The notes: generated from the letters alone by a model not told the origin. DNA of 21,806 nucleotides from a bacterium (GCA_905221505.1 CAJNDL010000033.1:1-21806), one strand, 5' to 3'; numbered from the stretch's first letter, positions 6,593 to 12,831 are shown. Translations and numbers: made by a program.

Positions 6593-7897
6593 CTACACCC
6601 ACTCACCGTTAGCATTTACTGTGTAACCATTGATTGTAGTGCTAACAGCTAGGGCACCTGAATTATAAGCATAGTACCATTTACCTCCAACTTGGAACCA
6701 GCCTGTCTTCATAGCGCCTGAACCATCAAGATAATACCATGTACCACTTTGGTTCAACCAGCCAGTTTGCATGGCACCTGAATTATTAAGATAATACCAC
6801 TTACCATCTACAAGTTTCCAACCTGTCTGCATAGCACCTGAGCCATCAAGATAATACCATGTACCATTTTCTTTTATCCATCTAGTACTCATTTTACCTA
6901 AACTGTCGAGATGGTACCAACTACCATTTATAAGTTTCCAGCCAGTTTGCATGGCACCTAAATCATTGAGATAGTACCAATTGCCATCAACTTGTTTCCA
7001 ACCAGTTCTCATCACACCAGTTTCATCCAAGTAATACCATGAACCATCTTTCAGCCAACCTGTCTTCATTCCATCTTCTTTAGAGAAATAATACCAGTCA
7101 CCGTCAATTTTTTGCCATCCAGTAACTTTTTTACCGTCCTTGATATAGTAGACTTTACCACCCTCTTCTTTAAATTGACCACTATTGGCAGTTGTTCCTT
7201 GATTTTGGTTATTGCTTGCACCATTATTGGCATTAGCATTATTTGGGTTGCTATTTCCACTATTATTCACATTACTATTGTTAGTCGTTCCAGTATTATC
7301 TGTAGATTTTTCTGGTGTATACACATGGAAAAGAACACCATCTACCAATTTACCAGTAGAGTATTTATATTTTGGAATATCTGGATGACTTGTATCTGAT
7401 ACTGCAGTTCCTGTACGGGGAGCCTTAATATCAATAGGGATATCACTACCCTTTTTATATTCTACGAAACGAACTGTCTTTATTATTATAGAATTTGAGC
7501 TAGATGTTGAACCGTGATTATTATCAGTACTAGCACTATTGTTTTGGTCATTATCTCTATGATATGGATTTGTTGGAATACTATTCGTGCTACTTGTGGT
7601 ACTAGTAGGAGCATACATATGGTAAAGAATACCCTCTTCCTCTCTACTACTAGTATATTTATAATTAGCAATATCTGGATGACTTGTATTAGATGCAGCT
7701 GATCCTGCAAGAGCTTCTTTAATATCAACTAGTCTACCATTTTGAAATGTTACAAAATGAATTTCCTTAAATGATGAAGCCGATTGAGCACCTGTGGACG
7801 ATGCACCAGTTCCTGTACTTGCAGCGCTTACTGGCTGAACTGCACCTATAGCTAGCACTGAAGTAGCTAGCAACATGCCTGTAAGTGTTTTCTTCAT
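6593..7897 (-). CDS. Choline-binding surface protein with two unidentified N-terminal repeats
   Basis: A 434-residue secreted protein. Residues 1-25 are a signal peptide (MKKTLTGMLLATSVLAIGAVQPVSA). Residues 44-97 and 139-196 are two related ~55-residue repeats sharing 'V.F..(G)..(V/I)DIK....G.A.S(N/D)TSHPDI..YKY......G.L.H.Y.P'; I do not recognise the family, though they recall MucBP-like wall-protein repeats. An Asn/Thr/Ser-rich linker (197-240) follows. From 245 to 434 there are about nine choline-binding repeats of 20 residues (GTWYYLDGSGAMQTGW type), ending in the usual 'GYTVNANGEWV' tail. The choline repeats hold the protein on phosphocholine of teichoic acids. The start has AAGGAGG 7 nt upstream and a clear promoter. 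It is not one of the named pneumococcal Cbp proteins I can recall. It is flanked by an IS and by a sortase-signal remnant. Confidence 0.88.
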   Translation of the reverse strand: MKKTLTGMLLATSVLAIGAVQPVSAASTGTGASSTGAQSASSFKEIHFVTFQNGRLVDIKEALAGSAASNTSHPDIANYKYTSSREEEGILYHMYAPTSTTSSTNSIPTNPYHRDNDQNNSASTDNNHGSTSSSNSIIIKTVRFVEYKKGSDIPIDIKAPRTGTAVSDTSHPDIPKYKYSTGKLVDGVLFHVYTPEKSTDNTGTTNNSNVNNSGNSNPNNANANNGASNNQNQGTTANSGQFKEEGGKVYYIKDGKKVTGWQKIDGDWYYFSKEDGMKTGWLKDGSWYYLDETGVMRTGWKQVDGNWYYLNDLGAMQTGWKLINGSWYHLDSLGKMSTRWIKENGTWYYLDGSGAMQTGWKLVDGKWYYLNNSGAMQTGWLNQSGTWYYLDGSGAMKTGWFQVGGKWYYAYNSGALAVSTTINGYTVNANGEWV

Positions 7898-7933
7898 AAG
7901 AAAACCTCCTTGTTAACCTATTAAATTTATTTC

Positions 7934-7962
7934 ATTATATCCCTTTTCTATAATTAATGCAA
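7934..7962 (-). promoter_or_regulatory. Promoter of choline-binding protein gene 1
   Basis: TTGCAT (7962-7957), a 17-bp spacer and a perfect TATAAT (7939-7934) on the minus strand, about 37 nt upstream of the ATG at 7897. Confidence 0.75.
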
Positions 7963-7996
7963 TAAAAAACATAAAAAGTGTAGAAATATTTAAAGG

Positions 7997-8031
7997 TAAA
8001 AATGCTCTTTACTATCTATAGTAGAGAGCAT
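7997..8031 (-). terminator. Hairpin terminator between the IS and choline-binding gene 1
   Basis: On the minus strand ATGCTCT and TACTA pair with TAGTA and AGAGCAT across one mismatch, with a 4-nt loop, followed by five Ts. It separates transcription leaving the IS transposase from the promoter at 7934-7962. Before the IS arrived it would have stood behind the terminator of choline-binding gene 2. Confidence 0.6.
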
Positions 8032-8111
8032 CCTCTATATATGTCACAATCACTAGACTTGACAAAAAAGAAAAAACGGCTCTTTGTCAACTGTAGTGGG
8101 TTGAAGAAAAG

Positions 8112-9368
8112 CTAAGATCTAGAAAGGACAAATTTTGTCCTTTCTTTTTTGATATTCAGAGCGATAAAAATTCGTTTTTTGAAGTTTTCAAAGTTCCGAA
8201 ATCCAAAGGCATTTCGCTTGATAAGTTTGATGAGATTATTAGTCGCTTCTATTTTGGCATTAGAATAAGGTAGTTGAAGGGCGTTGACAATCTTTTCTTT
8301 ATCCTTGAGAAAGGTTTTAAAGACAGTCTGAAACAGAGAATGAACCTGTTTCAGATTGTCCTCAATAAGTCCGAAAAATTTGTCAGGCTCTTTATTTTGG
8401 AAGTGAAAAAGTAAAAGCTGATAGAGATTGTAGTGGTGTTTCAAATCTTCTGAATAACTCAAAAGCTTGTCTAGAATCTCTTTATTCGTTAAGTGCATGC
8501 GAAAAGTAGGGCGATAAAATCGTTTATCACTCAGTTTACGACTATCCTGTTGAATGAGCTTCCAGTAACGTTTGATGGCCTTATATTCATGAGATTTTCG
8601 ATCGAACTGATTCATGATTTGGACACGGACGCGACTCATAGCACGGCTAAGATGTTGTACAATGTGAAATCGATCTAGAACGATTTTAGCACATGGAAAA
8701 ATCTGTTTAGCTAAGGCATAGTAAGGACTAAATATATCCATCGTAATGATTTTCACCTGACAACGAACAGCTCTATCGTATCGAAGAAAGTGATTTCGTA
8801 TGACAGCTTGTGTTCTACCTTCAAGAACGGTGATAATGTTGAGATTATCAAAGTCTTGTGCAATGAAACTCATTTTTCCCTTGGTAAAGGCATACTCGTC
8901 CCAAGACATAATCTCAGGAAGATGAGAAAAATCATGCTTAAAACGGAAATCATTGAGTTTTCGAATGACAGTTGAAGTTGAAATGGAAAGCTGATGGGCA
9001 ATATCGGTCATAGAAGTTTTTTCAATCAACTTTTGCGCAATCTTTTGGTTGATGATACGAGGAATTTGGTGATTTTTCTTGACGAGAGAAGTCTCGGCGA
9101 CCATCATTTTCGAGCACTGATAGCACTTGAAACGGCGTTTTCTAAGGAGAATTCTAGTAGGCATACCATTTGTTTCAAGGTAAGGAATTTTCGATAGTTT
9201 TTGGAAGTCATATTTCTTCATTTGACTTCCGCAATTAGGACAATATGGAGCGTCGTAGTCCAGTTTAGCGATGATTTCCTTGTGGGTATCTCTATTAACA
9301 ACATCCATAATTTGGACATTAAGGTCTTTGATATCGAGTAGTTTTGTGATAAAATGTAATTGTTCCAT
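8112..9368 (-). CDS. ISL3-family transposase
   Basis: A 418-residue DDE transposase, full length for the family. It has an N-terminal zinc ribbon (C43-x2-C46 'CPNC', C82-x2-C85 'CYQC'), a helix-turn-helix around residues 118-140 ('TDIAHQLSISTSTVIRKL'), catalytic aspartates D157 ('SWDEYAF') and D211 ('TMDIFSPY'), the 'LDRFHIVQHL' segment, and the glutamate E374 in 'AKIEATNNLIKLIKR'. No frameshift or stop is seen. The ribosome-binding site before the ATG at 9368 is weak (AGAAAG), and a long hairpin made from the element end lies upstream; both would keep expression low. It is clearly diverged from the decayed transposase at 20680, so the two did not come from one recent transposition. Confidence 0.93.
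   Translation of the reverse strand: MEQLHFITKLLDIKDLNVQIMDVVNRDTHKEIIAKLDYDAPYCPNCGSQMKKYDFQKLSKIPYLETNGMPTRILLRKRRFKCYQCSKMMVAETSLVKKNHQIPRIINQKIAQKLIEKTSMTDIAHQLSISTSTVIRKLNDFRFKHDFSHLPEIMSWDEYAFTKGKMSFIAQDFDNLNIITVLEGRTQAVIRNHFLRYDRAVRCQVKIITMDIFSPYYALAKQIFPCAKIVLDRFHIVQHLSRAMSRVRVQIMNQFDRKSHEYKAIKRYWKLIQQDSRKLSDKRFYRPTFRMHLTNKEILDKLLSYSEDLKHHYNLYQLLLFHFQNKEPDKFFGLIEDNLKQVHSLFQTVFKTFLKDKEKIVNALQLPYSNAKIEATNNLIKLIKRNAFGFRNFENFKKRIFIALNIKKERTKFVLSRS
8121..8150 (+). terminator. Plus-strand terminator inside the 3' end of the IS transposase gene
   Basis: AGAAAGGACAA pairs with TTGTCCTTTCT (11 bp, 3-nt loop) and is followed by six Ts on the plus strand. It overlaps the last codons of the transposase. 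It would stop plus-strand transcription entering the element from the left and so limit antisense RNA. The decayed copy at 20593 keeps a hairpin at the same place with changed bases. Confidence 0.6.
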
Positions 9369-9442
9369 ATGATTCTTTCTAATGAGTTGTTTTGTCGCTT
9401 TTCATTATAGGTCATATGGGACTTTTTTTCTACAACAAAATA

Positions 9443-9492
9443 GGCTCCATAATATCTATAGGGGATTTACCCACTACAAATATTATAGAGCC
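9443..9492. repeat. Inverted repeat at the transposase-proximal end of the IS
   Basis: A 50-bp imperfect palindrome in which the terminal GGCTCTATAATATTTGTAG reappears inverted as CTATAGATATTATGGAGCC, closed by a GGGTAAATCCCC centre. The same structure is present at 20593-20642 in the other ISL3 copy. It would fold in any transcript reading in from outside. Confidence 0.7.
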
Positions 9493-9520
9493 GAAAAAAC
9501 TAGGAGAAGAATCTCCTAGT
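9493..9520 (-). terminator. Terminator of choline-binding protein gene 2, interrupted at its T tract by the IS
   Basis: ACTAGGAGA (9520-9512) and TCTCCTAGT (9507-9499) form a 9-bp stem with a 4-nt loop. The following T run (9499-9494) belongs to the 8-bp target duplication of the IS, so the terminator stays whole although the element is inserted in it. Confidence 0.85.
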
Positions 9521-9538
9521 CTTGTTTATATATTGGTA

Positions 9539-10456
9539 TTATACCAACTCACCACTTCCGTTTACAGTGTAACCGTCAGGAGTAGTTGTATTTACAAGCA
9601 AAGCACCTGAAGCATTTAGGTAGTACCAGTGACCACTTACATATTTCCAGCCTGTTTGCATTGCACCTGAACCATCTAGGTAGTACCAGTGACCACCTAC
9701 ATATTTCCAACCTTTTTGCATTGCGCCTGAACCATCTAGGTAGTACCAAGTTCCGTTGTCTTTAACCCAACCTGTTTGCATGATACCATCTTTATCTAGG
9801 TAGTACCAAGTGTCGTTATCTTTAAGCCATCCAGTTGCATTAACTTTTTGTTTTTGCTCATTTTCTTTAACAAAAGTCCATTGACCTTTAGTATTTTTCA
9901 TCCAACCTAGAGTAACTACACCATGCTCTCTATCGTAACGAGCATTTCTTTGCTCAGGAGTTTCATTCAAGATGTAGTACTTACCTTCTTTTTTAACAGC
10001 TGTATTCCAAACTGTTTGGAAATGTTTAATCGCTTCATTTCTAACCTTAGCATATGCTTCATCATAAGCTGTCTTAGCTTTAACAACTGCTAATTTGTAT
10101 GGAGCTAAACGTACATCACGGTCATGAGCAAAATTTTCTGGAGCATTTTCTGCTTTACCATACTCTGCTAAAGTTTTGTTAAATTCTGCCTCAGCGTTTG
10201 CTAATTCTGCTTGAACTTTTTCAAGTTCTGCTTTCTTCACTTTGAGGTCTTCATTGTGAGCTGCGATATATTCATTAACTCTATCAGCAGTAATAAATTC
10301 TGTTTGGCTGTTATAAACATCATACTTTCCACCACCTACTAATGGTTGATCGTATGCACCTGGAAGGTTAGCCCCACCATTAACGTCTGCTGAAACAGCT
10401 TGAACAGCACCAAATGCTGCAAGAGCGACTGCGCTTGTCAATAAAACTTTTTTCAT
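9539..10456 (-). CDS. Choline-binding surface protein with helical N-terminal domain
   Basis: A 305-residue secreted protein. Residues 1-23 form the signal peptide (MKKVLLTSAVALAAFGAVQAVSA). A helical, Ala/Glu/Lys-rich domain follows (about 52-150, 'LKVKKAELEKVQAELANAEA'), probably a short coiled coil, then an atypical repeat ('GWMKNTKGQWTFVKENEQ'). Four or five choline-binding repeats (NGTWYYLDGSGAMQKGW type) and the closing 'GYTVNGSGELV' complete it. The ATG at 10456 is chosen because AAGGAGAT lies just upstream and the signal peptide begins there; an in-frame ATG at 10480 lies before the ribosome-binding site. Its job on the surface is unknown and I cannot match it to a named Cbp. It reads in the same direction as choline-binding gene 1, from which the IS now separates it. 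Confidence 0.88.
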   Translation of the reverse strand: MKKVLLTSAVALAAFGAVQAVSADVNGGANLPGAYDQPLVGGGKYDVYNSQTEFITADRVNEYIAAHNEDLKVKKAELEKVQAELANAEAEFNKTLAEYGKAENAPENFAHDRDVRLAPYKLAVVKAKTAYDEAYAKVRNEAIKHFQTVWNTAVKKEGKYYILNETPEQRNARYDREHGVVTLGWMKNTKGQWTFVKENEQKQKVNATGWLKDNDTWYYLDKDGIMQTGWVKDNGTWYYLDGSGAMQKGWKYVGGHWYYLDGSGAMQTGWKYVSGHWYYLNASGALLVNTTTPDGYTVNGSGELV

Positions 10457-10493
10457 CGTTTTATCTCCTTTGTTTTTCATTATATTATTTTTC

Positions 10494-10508
10494 GTAAGAC
10501 TATCTTAC
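10494..10508. promoter_or_regulatory. Dyad at the transcription start of choline-binding gene 2
   Basis: GTAAGA-CTA-TCTTAC, a perfect 6-bp inverted repeat, lies about 2-16 nt downstream of the expected start of transcription. It could be a repressor operator or a 5' hairpin protecting the mRNA. Confidence 0.4.
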
Positions 10509-10516
10509 TACCATAC

Positions 10517-10545
10517 AGTATATAAATATTTGCAGGATTTGTCAA
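10517..10545 (-). promoter_or_regulatory. Consensus promoter of choline-binding protein gene 2
   Basis: Perfect TTGACA (10545-10540), a 17-bp spacer and TATACT (10522-10517) on the minus strand. This is the strongest vegetative promoter in the window and suggests high expression unless repressed. Confidence 0.85.
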
Positions 10546-10764
10546 GAGTTTTCTTATGTTTTTTAAACTTTTTTCCTATTTCTTCGAAAAAAGGAGAAGG
10601 AAACTAACTCGCGAAAAAATTCCCCCTGAAATACTCTAGCCTCCAAGTTGACATTTCGCAACTACTCATCCCTCAGATGATATCTTTTATATCTAAACTA
10701 TATAGATAGTTAGACAGAACTTACTTCCTTGGTATTATCTTACAAACCCTTGTAAAAGTCAAGT

Positions 10765-10797
10765 AAAAACGGCAAGTATTTGGATAACACTTGCCAT
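10765..10797 (-). terminator. Terminator of the right rpn array
   Basis: GGCAAGT pairs with ACTTGCC (10795-10789 with 10777-10771), 11-nt loop, followed on the minus strand by G and five Ts. It lies 35 bp beyond the last module's stop at 10830. Confidence 0.75.
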
Positions 10798-10829
10798 TTC
10801 ATAAACTTTCTACTATATAAAGATTGAAC

Positions 10830-11051
10830 TCATAGTAAAGCCTCAAACTCAGAGACAGTCATACCCAACTGCTGGCTAGCAACTTCTGAAGTCAGAAGAC
10901 CTTGACGGACTAGATTTGCTAACATCGCGAAACCACCTTCAGCTCGACCACGCTCTAGTCCCCGCTCTAAGCCCTTTTCCTCAGCTTGTTCCAAGGCATA
11001 GTCCTGCGCTAACAAGGCTTGTTCTTCGCGTCTGCGCTGTTCACTAAACAT
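10830..11051 (-). CDS. Candidate small RpnS-like protein of orphan module 2
   Basis: ATG at 11051, 8 nt after AGGAGG, opens 73 codons ending at 10830. The repeat region is short ('KGLERGLERGRAEGGFAM') and the final domain reads 'NLVRQGLLTSEVASQQLG', close to that of rpn copy 1 rather than to its neighbour modules. Confidence 0.5.
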   Translation of the reverse strand: MFSEQRRREEQALLAQDYALEQAEEKGLERGLERGRAEGGFAMLANLVRQGLLTSEVASQQLGMTVSEFEALL

Positions 11052-11249
11052 TTTCCTGTCCTCCTCGGACCAGCTCTTGTAGTCCAGCAGTTGGTCTGCC
11101 TGACTGATTGCTCGCTCGGGTTCTTGGGTAAAGGGTTTGTTCCCGAAAAACTCCAACCATGGTTTGCGAACCTTGTCTTTGCTGGTTTCTCTGTATTTTT
11201 TGAGTTCCAAGAATGCCATCTTGACCAGATGGTTTTCTTGTCTATTATT
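10830..11249 (-). pseudogene. Orphan C-terminal module 2 of the right rpn array
   Basis: A second tandem repeat of the rpn C-terminus, open from 'NRQENHLVKMAFLELKKY' to 'TVSEFEALL', without the nuclease domain. Its head is fused to the end of the previous module through the same junction bases (TTGTAAGACCAGCA) seen between copy 2 and orphan module 1, so both duplications used the same breakpoint. It is one nucleotide out of frame with the module before it. The internal AGGAGG (11065-11060) and ATG (11051) are intact. Confidence 0.78.
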
Positions 11250-11256
11250 GCTGGTC

Positions 11257-11442
11257 TTACAACAAGGCCTCAAACTCAGCGACAGTCATACCTAATTGCT
11301 CACTCGCAAATTCGGAAGTTAGAACATGTTGGCGTACCATATCCAGAAATGCAAAAAGTTTCCCTTCTTCCCTAGCTGTTTCCAAGGCATAGTCCTGTGC
11401 CAACAAGGCTTGTTCTTCGCGCATACGTAGTTGACTAAACAT
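11257..11442 (-). CDS. Candidate small RpnS-like protein of orphan module 1
   Basis: ATG at 11442, 8 nt after AGGAGG, opens 61 codons ending at 11257. It is the shortest variant, with the charged head 'MFSQLRMREEQALLAQDYAL' joined to the final domain 'LDMVRQHVLTSEFASEQLG' and no repeat block. Confidence 0.5.
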   Translation of the reverse strand: MFSQLRMREEQALLAQDYALETAREEGKLFAFLDMVRQHVLTSEFASEQLGMTVAEFEALL

Positions 11443-11640
11443 TTTCCTGTCCTCCTCGGACCAGCTCTTGTAATCCAGCAGTTGATCTGCCTGGCTGATG
11501 GCTCGCTCAGGTTGCTGGGTGAAGGGTTTGTTCCCGAAAAACTCCAACCACGGTTTGCGAACCTCGTCTTTGCTGGTTTCTCTGTATTTTTTTAATTCCA
11601 AGAATGCCATCTTGACTAGATGGTTTTCCTGACCGTTAGT
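11257..11640 (-). pseudogene. Orphan C-terminal module 1 of the right rpn array
   Basis: Directly after the stop of rpn copy 2 the gene's C-terminal part is repeated from 'TNGQENHLVKMAFLELKKY' to 'TVAEFEALL'. It is out of frame with copy 2 and has no promoter or ribosome-binding site at its head. The GLERG repeats are missing: 'ALETAREEGKLFAFLDMVRQ' joins the two conserved parts directly. The internal AGGAGG (11456-11451) and ATG (11442) are kept. Confidence 0.78.
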
Positions 11641-11647
11641 GCTGGTC

Positions 11648-11929
11648 TTACAACAGCGCTTCAAACTCAGCGACAGTCATGCCCAATTGTTCACTCGCGA
11701 ATTCGGAAGTTAGAGCATGTTGGCGAACCATGTCCAAGAAAGCAAAGAGTTTTCTTCGTTCAATCCCCTCAGTTCGACCACGCTCCAGTCCCTGTTCTAA
11801 ACCTTGTTCAATACCCTCTGCACGGCCACGTTCAAGACCACGTTCCAAACCTTTTTCTTCAGCTTGTTCCAAGGCATAGTCCTGTGCTAACAAGGCTTGT
11901 TCTTCACGCCTGCGCTGTTCACTAAACAT
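11648..11929 (-). CDS. Candidate internally translated small C-terminal protein (RpnS-like) of rpn copy 2
   Basis: AGGAGG (11943-11938), 8 nt, ATG at 11929, in frame and again codon 227 of the full-length gene. It gives a 93-residue product, the longest of the five variants because of its extended GLERG-type repeat block. Function as an inhibitor of the nuclease is inferred from enterobacterial RpnS. Confidence 0.6.
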   Translation of the reverse strand: MFSEQRRREEQALLAQDYALEQAEEKGLERGLERGRAEGIEQGLEQGLERGRTEGIERRKLFAFLDMVRQHALTSEFASEQLGMTVAEFEALL

Positions 11930-12607
11930 TTTCCTGTCCTCCTCGGACCAGCTCTTATAGTCCAGCAGTTGGTCTGCTTGGCTGATGGCTCGCTCTGGTT
12001 CTTGAGTAAAGGGTTTATTCCCGAAAAACTCCAACCACGGCTTGCGAACCTCGTCTTTGCTGGTTTCTCTGTATTTTTTAAGTTCCAAGAATGCCATCTT
12101 GACTAGATGGTTTTCTTGTCCATTGTTTGTGATAGTTAAGACCTCACCTGTCGTATCCTCTCGCATGCTAAAACTATGAAAAGCCAAATCATCTGAGAAA
12201 TAATTACTAGCCACAATTGCAATAGCATAAACTGGTGCGATGTGTTTGTAACTTTGATGAGTATTTCCTTCTTGCTGACGAATTTTTTCTAGGTTTTGAT
12301 TGACTTGACTACACAGGTAAGCCCACAGGCGATTGATGAAAAAATTCTGATGATGCACCTGAATCTCAATAATTACTTGAGTCCCATTATCCAACTCCGC
12401 CAAGACATCTATGCTAGTATAGAAATCTTGAGCTGAATAAGATATGGAAGGCAATATATGAATATTACTTCCCTCCAAAATGGTTACATTTTTGGCTGGT
12501 AAGTCCAGCATATCGCGGATAAATTGACAAGTGATCTCTGGGTTGCTAAAAATCTTCTTAGCAACCAAATCATTGGTCGGGCTGATGCTCGGATGTCTTA
12601 AAGTCAT
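11648..12607 (-). CDS. Rpn family recombination-promoting nuclease / putative transposase (PDDEXK_2), copy 2
   Basis: A 319-residue protein almost identical to copy 1 over the nuclease domain, with the same D67 and E81-x-Q83. It differs mainly in the C-terminal repeat block, which is longer ('GLERGLERGRAEGIEQGLEQ...GRTEGIERRK'), and in the last domain ('LDMVRQHALTSEFASEQLG'). The ATG at 12607 has AGGAGG 6 nt upstream; an overlapping ATG at 12611 is out of frame. The first orphan module lies immediately downstream. Its upstream region matches that of copy 1 but is split by a RUP element (12640-12742). Together with copy 1 it forms a ~1-kb inverted repeat around the choline-binding region. Confidence 0.88.
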   Translation of the reverse strand: MTLRHPSISPTNDLVAKKIFSNPEITCQFIRDMLDLPAKNVTILEGSNIHILPSISYSAQDFYTSIDVLAELDNGTQVIIEIQVHHQNFFINRLWAYLCSQVNQNLEKIRQQEGNTHQSYKHIAPVYAIAIVASNYFSDDLAFHSFSMREDTTGEVLTITNNGQENHLVKMAFLELKKYRETSKDEVRKPWLEFFGNKPFTQEPERAISQADQLLDYKSWSEEDRKMFSEQRRREEQALLAQDYALEQAEEKGLERGLERGRAEGIEQGLEQGLERGRTEGIERRKLFAFLDMVRQHALTSEFASEQLGMTVAEFEALL

Positions 12608-12622
12608 CCATTTCCTCCTTTT

Positions 12623-12631
12623 ATTATACCA
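12623..12631 (-). promoter_or_regulatory. Extended -10 promoter of rpn copy 2
   Basis: TGG-TATAAT on the minus strand, matching TGC-TATAAT of copy 1. The sequence upstream of it is now RUP, so any original upstream contacts are lost. Confidence 0.6.
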
Positions 12632-12639
12632 CAGTCTTA

Positions 12640-12742
12640 TACTCAATGAAAATCAAAGAGCAAACTAGGAAACTAGCCGCAGGCTGTACTTGAGTACGGC
12701 AAAGCGACGTTGACGTGGTTTGAATTTGATTTTCGAAGAGTA
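12640..12742. repeat. RUP element (103 bp) inserted in the rpn copy 2 promoter region
   Basis: Ends TACTCAATGAAAAT and ATTTTCGAAGAGTA, with internal 'GCCGCAGGCTGTACTTGAG' and 'GACGTTGACGTGG'; TA at both boundaries. The upstream regions of the two rpn copies align on both sides of it: dyad and AGATTTAA on one side, the extended -10 on the other. Copy 1 therefore shows what the uninterrupted site looks like. Confidence 0.9.
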
Positions 12743-12745
12743 TTA

Positions 12746-12764
12746 AATCTAGGTTTACTAGATT
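12746..12764 (-). promoter_or_regulatory. Conserved dyad upstream of rpn copy 2
   Basis: AATCTAG-TAAAC-CTAGATT on the minus strand, both arms identical to the dyad of copy 1 (4805-4823). The RUP has moved it about 105 bp further from the -10. Confidence 0.5.
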
Positions 12765-12781
12765 CACTGCCACTATCTATT

Positions 12782-12789
12782 TATTCGCA
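12782..12789 (-). promoter_or_regulatory. Candidate sigma-X (cin) box upstream of rpn copy 2
   Basis: TGCGAATA (12789-12782), 7 of 8 matches to TACGAATA, preceded by four Ts. It lies 175 nt before the ATG, which becomes about 70 nt if the RUP is removed, the same distance as in copy 1. Confidence 0.45.
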
Positions 12790-12797
12790 AAAGAGAC

Positions 12798-12824
12798 GAA
12801 AAAAACCTGAGAATTATCTCAGGC
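12798..12824 (-). terminator. Terminator of prs
   Basis: CCTGAGA-TAAT-TCTCAGG (12823-12817 with 12812-12806) followed by a run of Ts on the minus strand, 8 bp after the prs stop codon. Confidence 0.92.
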
Positions 12825-12831
12825 TTGGTCA

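Larger units (their letters stand above)
8078..9492 (-). mobile_element. Intact ISL3-family insertion sequence (IS1167-like), 1415 bp
   Basis: The element runs from GGCTCTTTGTCAAC at 8078 to the inverted end ...ATTATAGAGCC at 9492; both ends share GGCTCT and a TAGTGGGT block further in. The 8 bp on each side are identical: GAAAAAAC at 8070-8077 and at 9493-9500, the target-duplication length of ISL3 elements. One uninterrupted transposase gene fills it, so it looks complete and possibly active. The target was the T tract of the terminator of choline-binding gene 2, which is therefore duplicated on both sides. Confidence 0.93.
10457..10829. other. 373-bp gap between choline-binding gene 2 and the right rpn array
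   Basis: It holds the promoter and dyad of choline-binding gene 2 at one end and the terminator of the rpn array at the other. Between about 10550 and 10760 I see only AT-rich sequence with a small stem (TTACAA-ACCC-TTGTAA, 10740-10755) and no coding region. Confidence 0.6.

Noticed and set aside
10648..10653. Plus-strand TTGACA as a promoter
   Set aside because: No -10 sequence at a suitable distance and no plus-strand gene downstream.
10830..11940. CRISPR-like or simple tandem array
   Set aside because: The repeat units are about 400 bp and coding; there are no short spaced direct repeats.
11019..12106. Plus-strand reading frames across the right rpn array
   Set aside because: They recur in every repeated module in the antisense frame of the rpn coding sequence and have no start signals.
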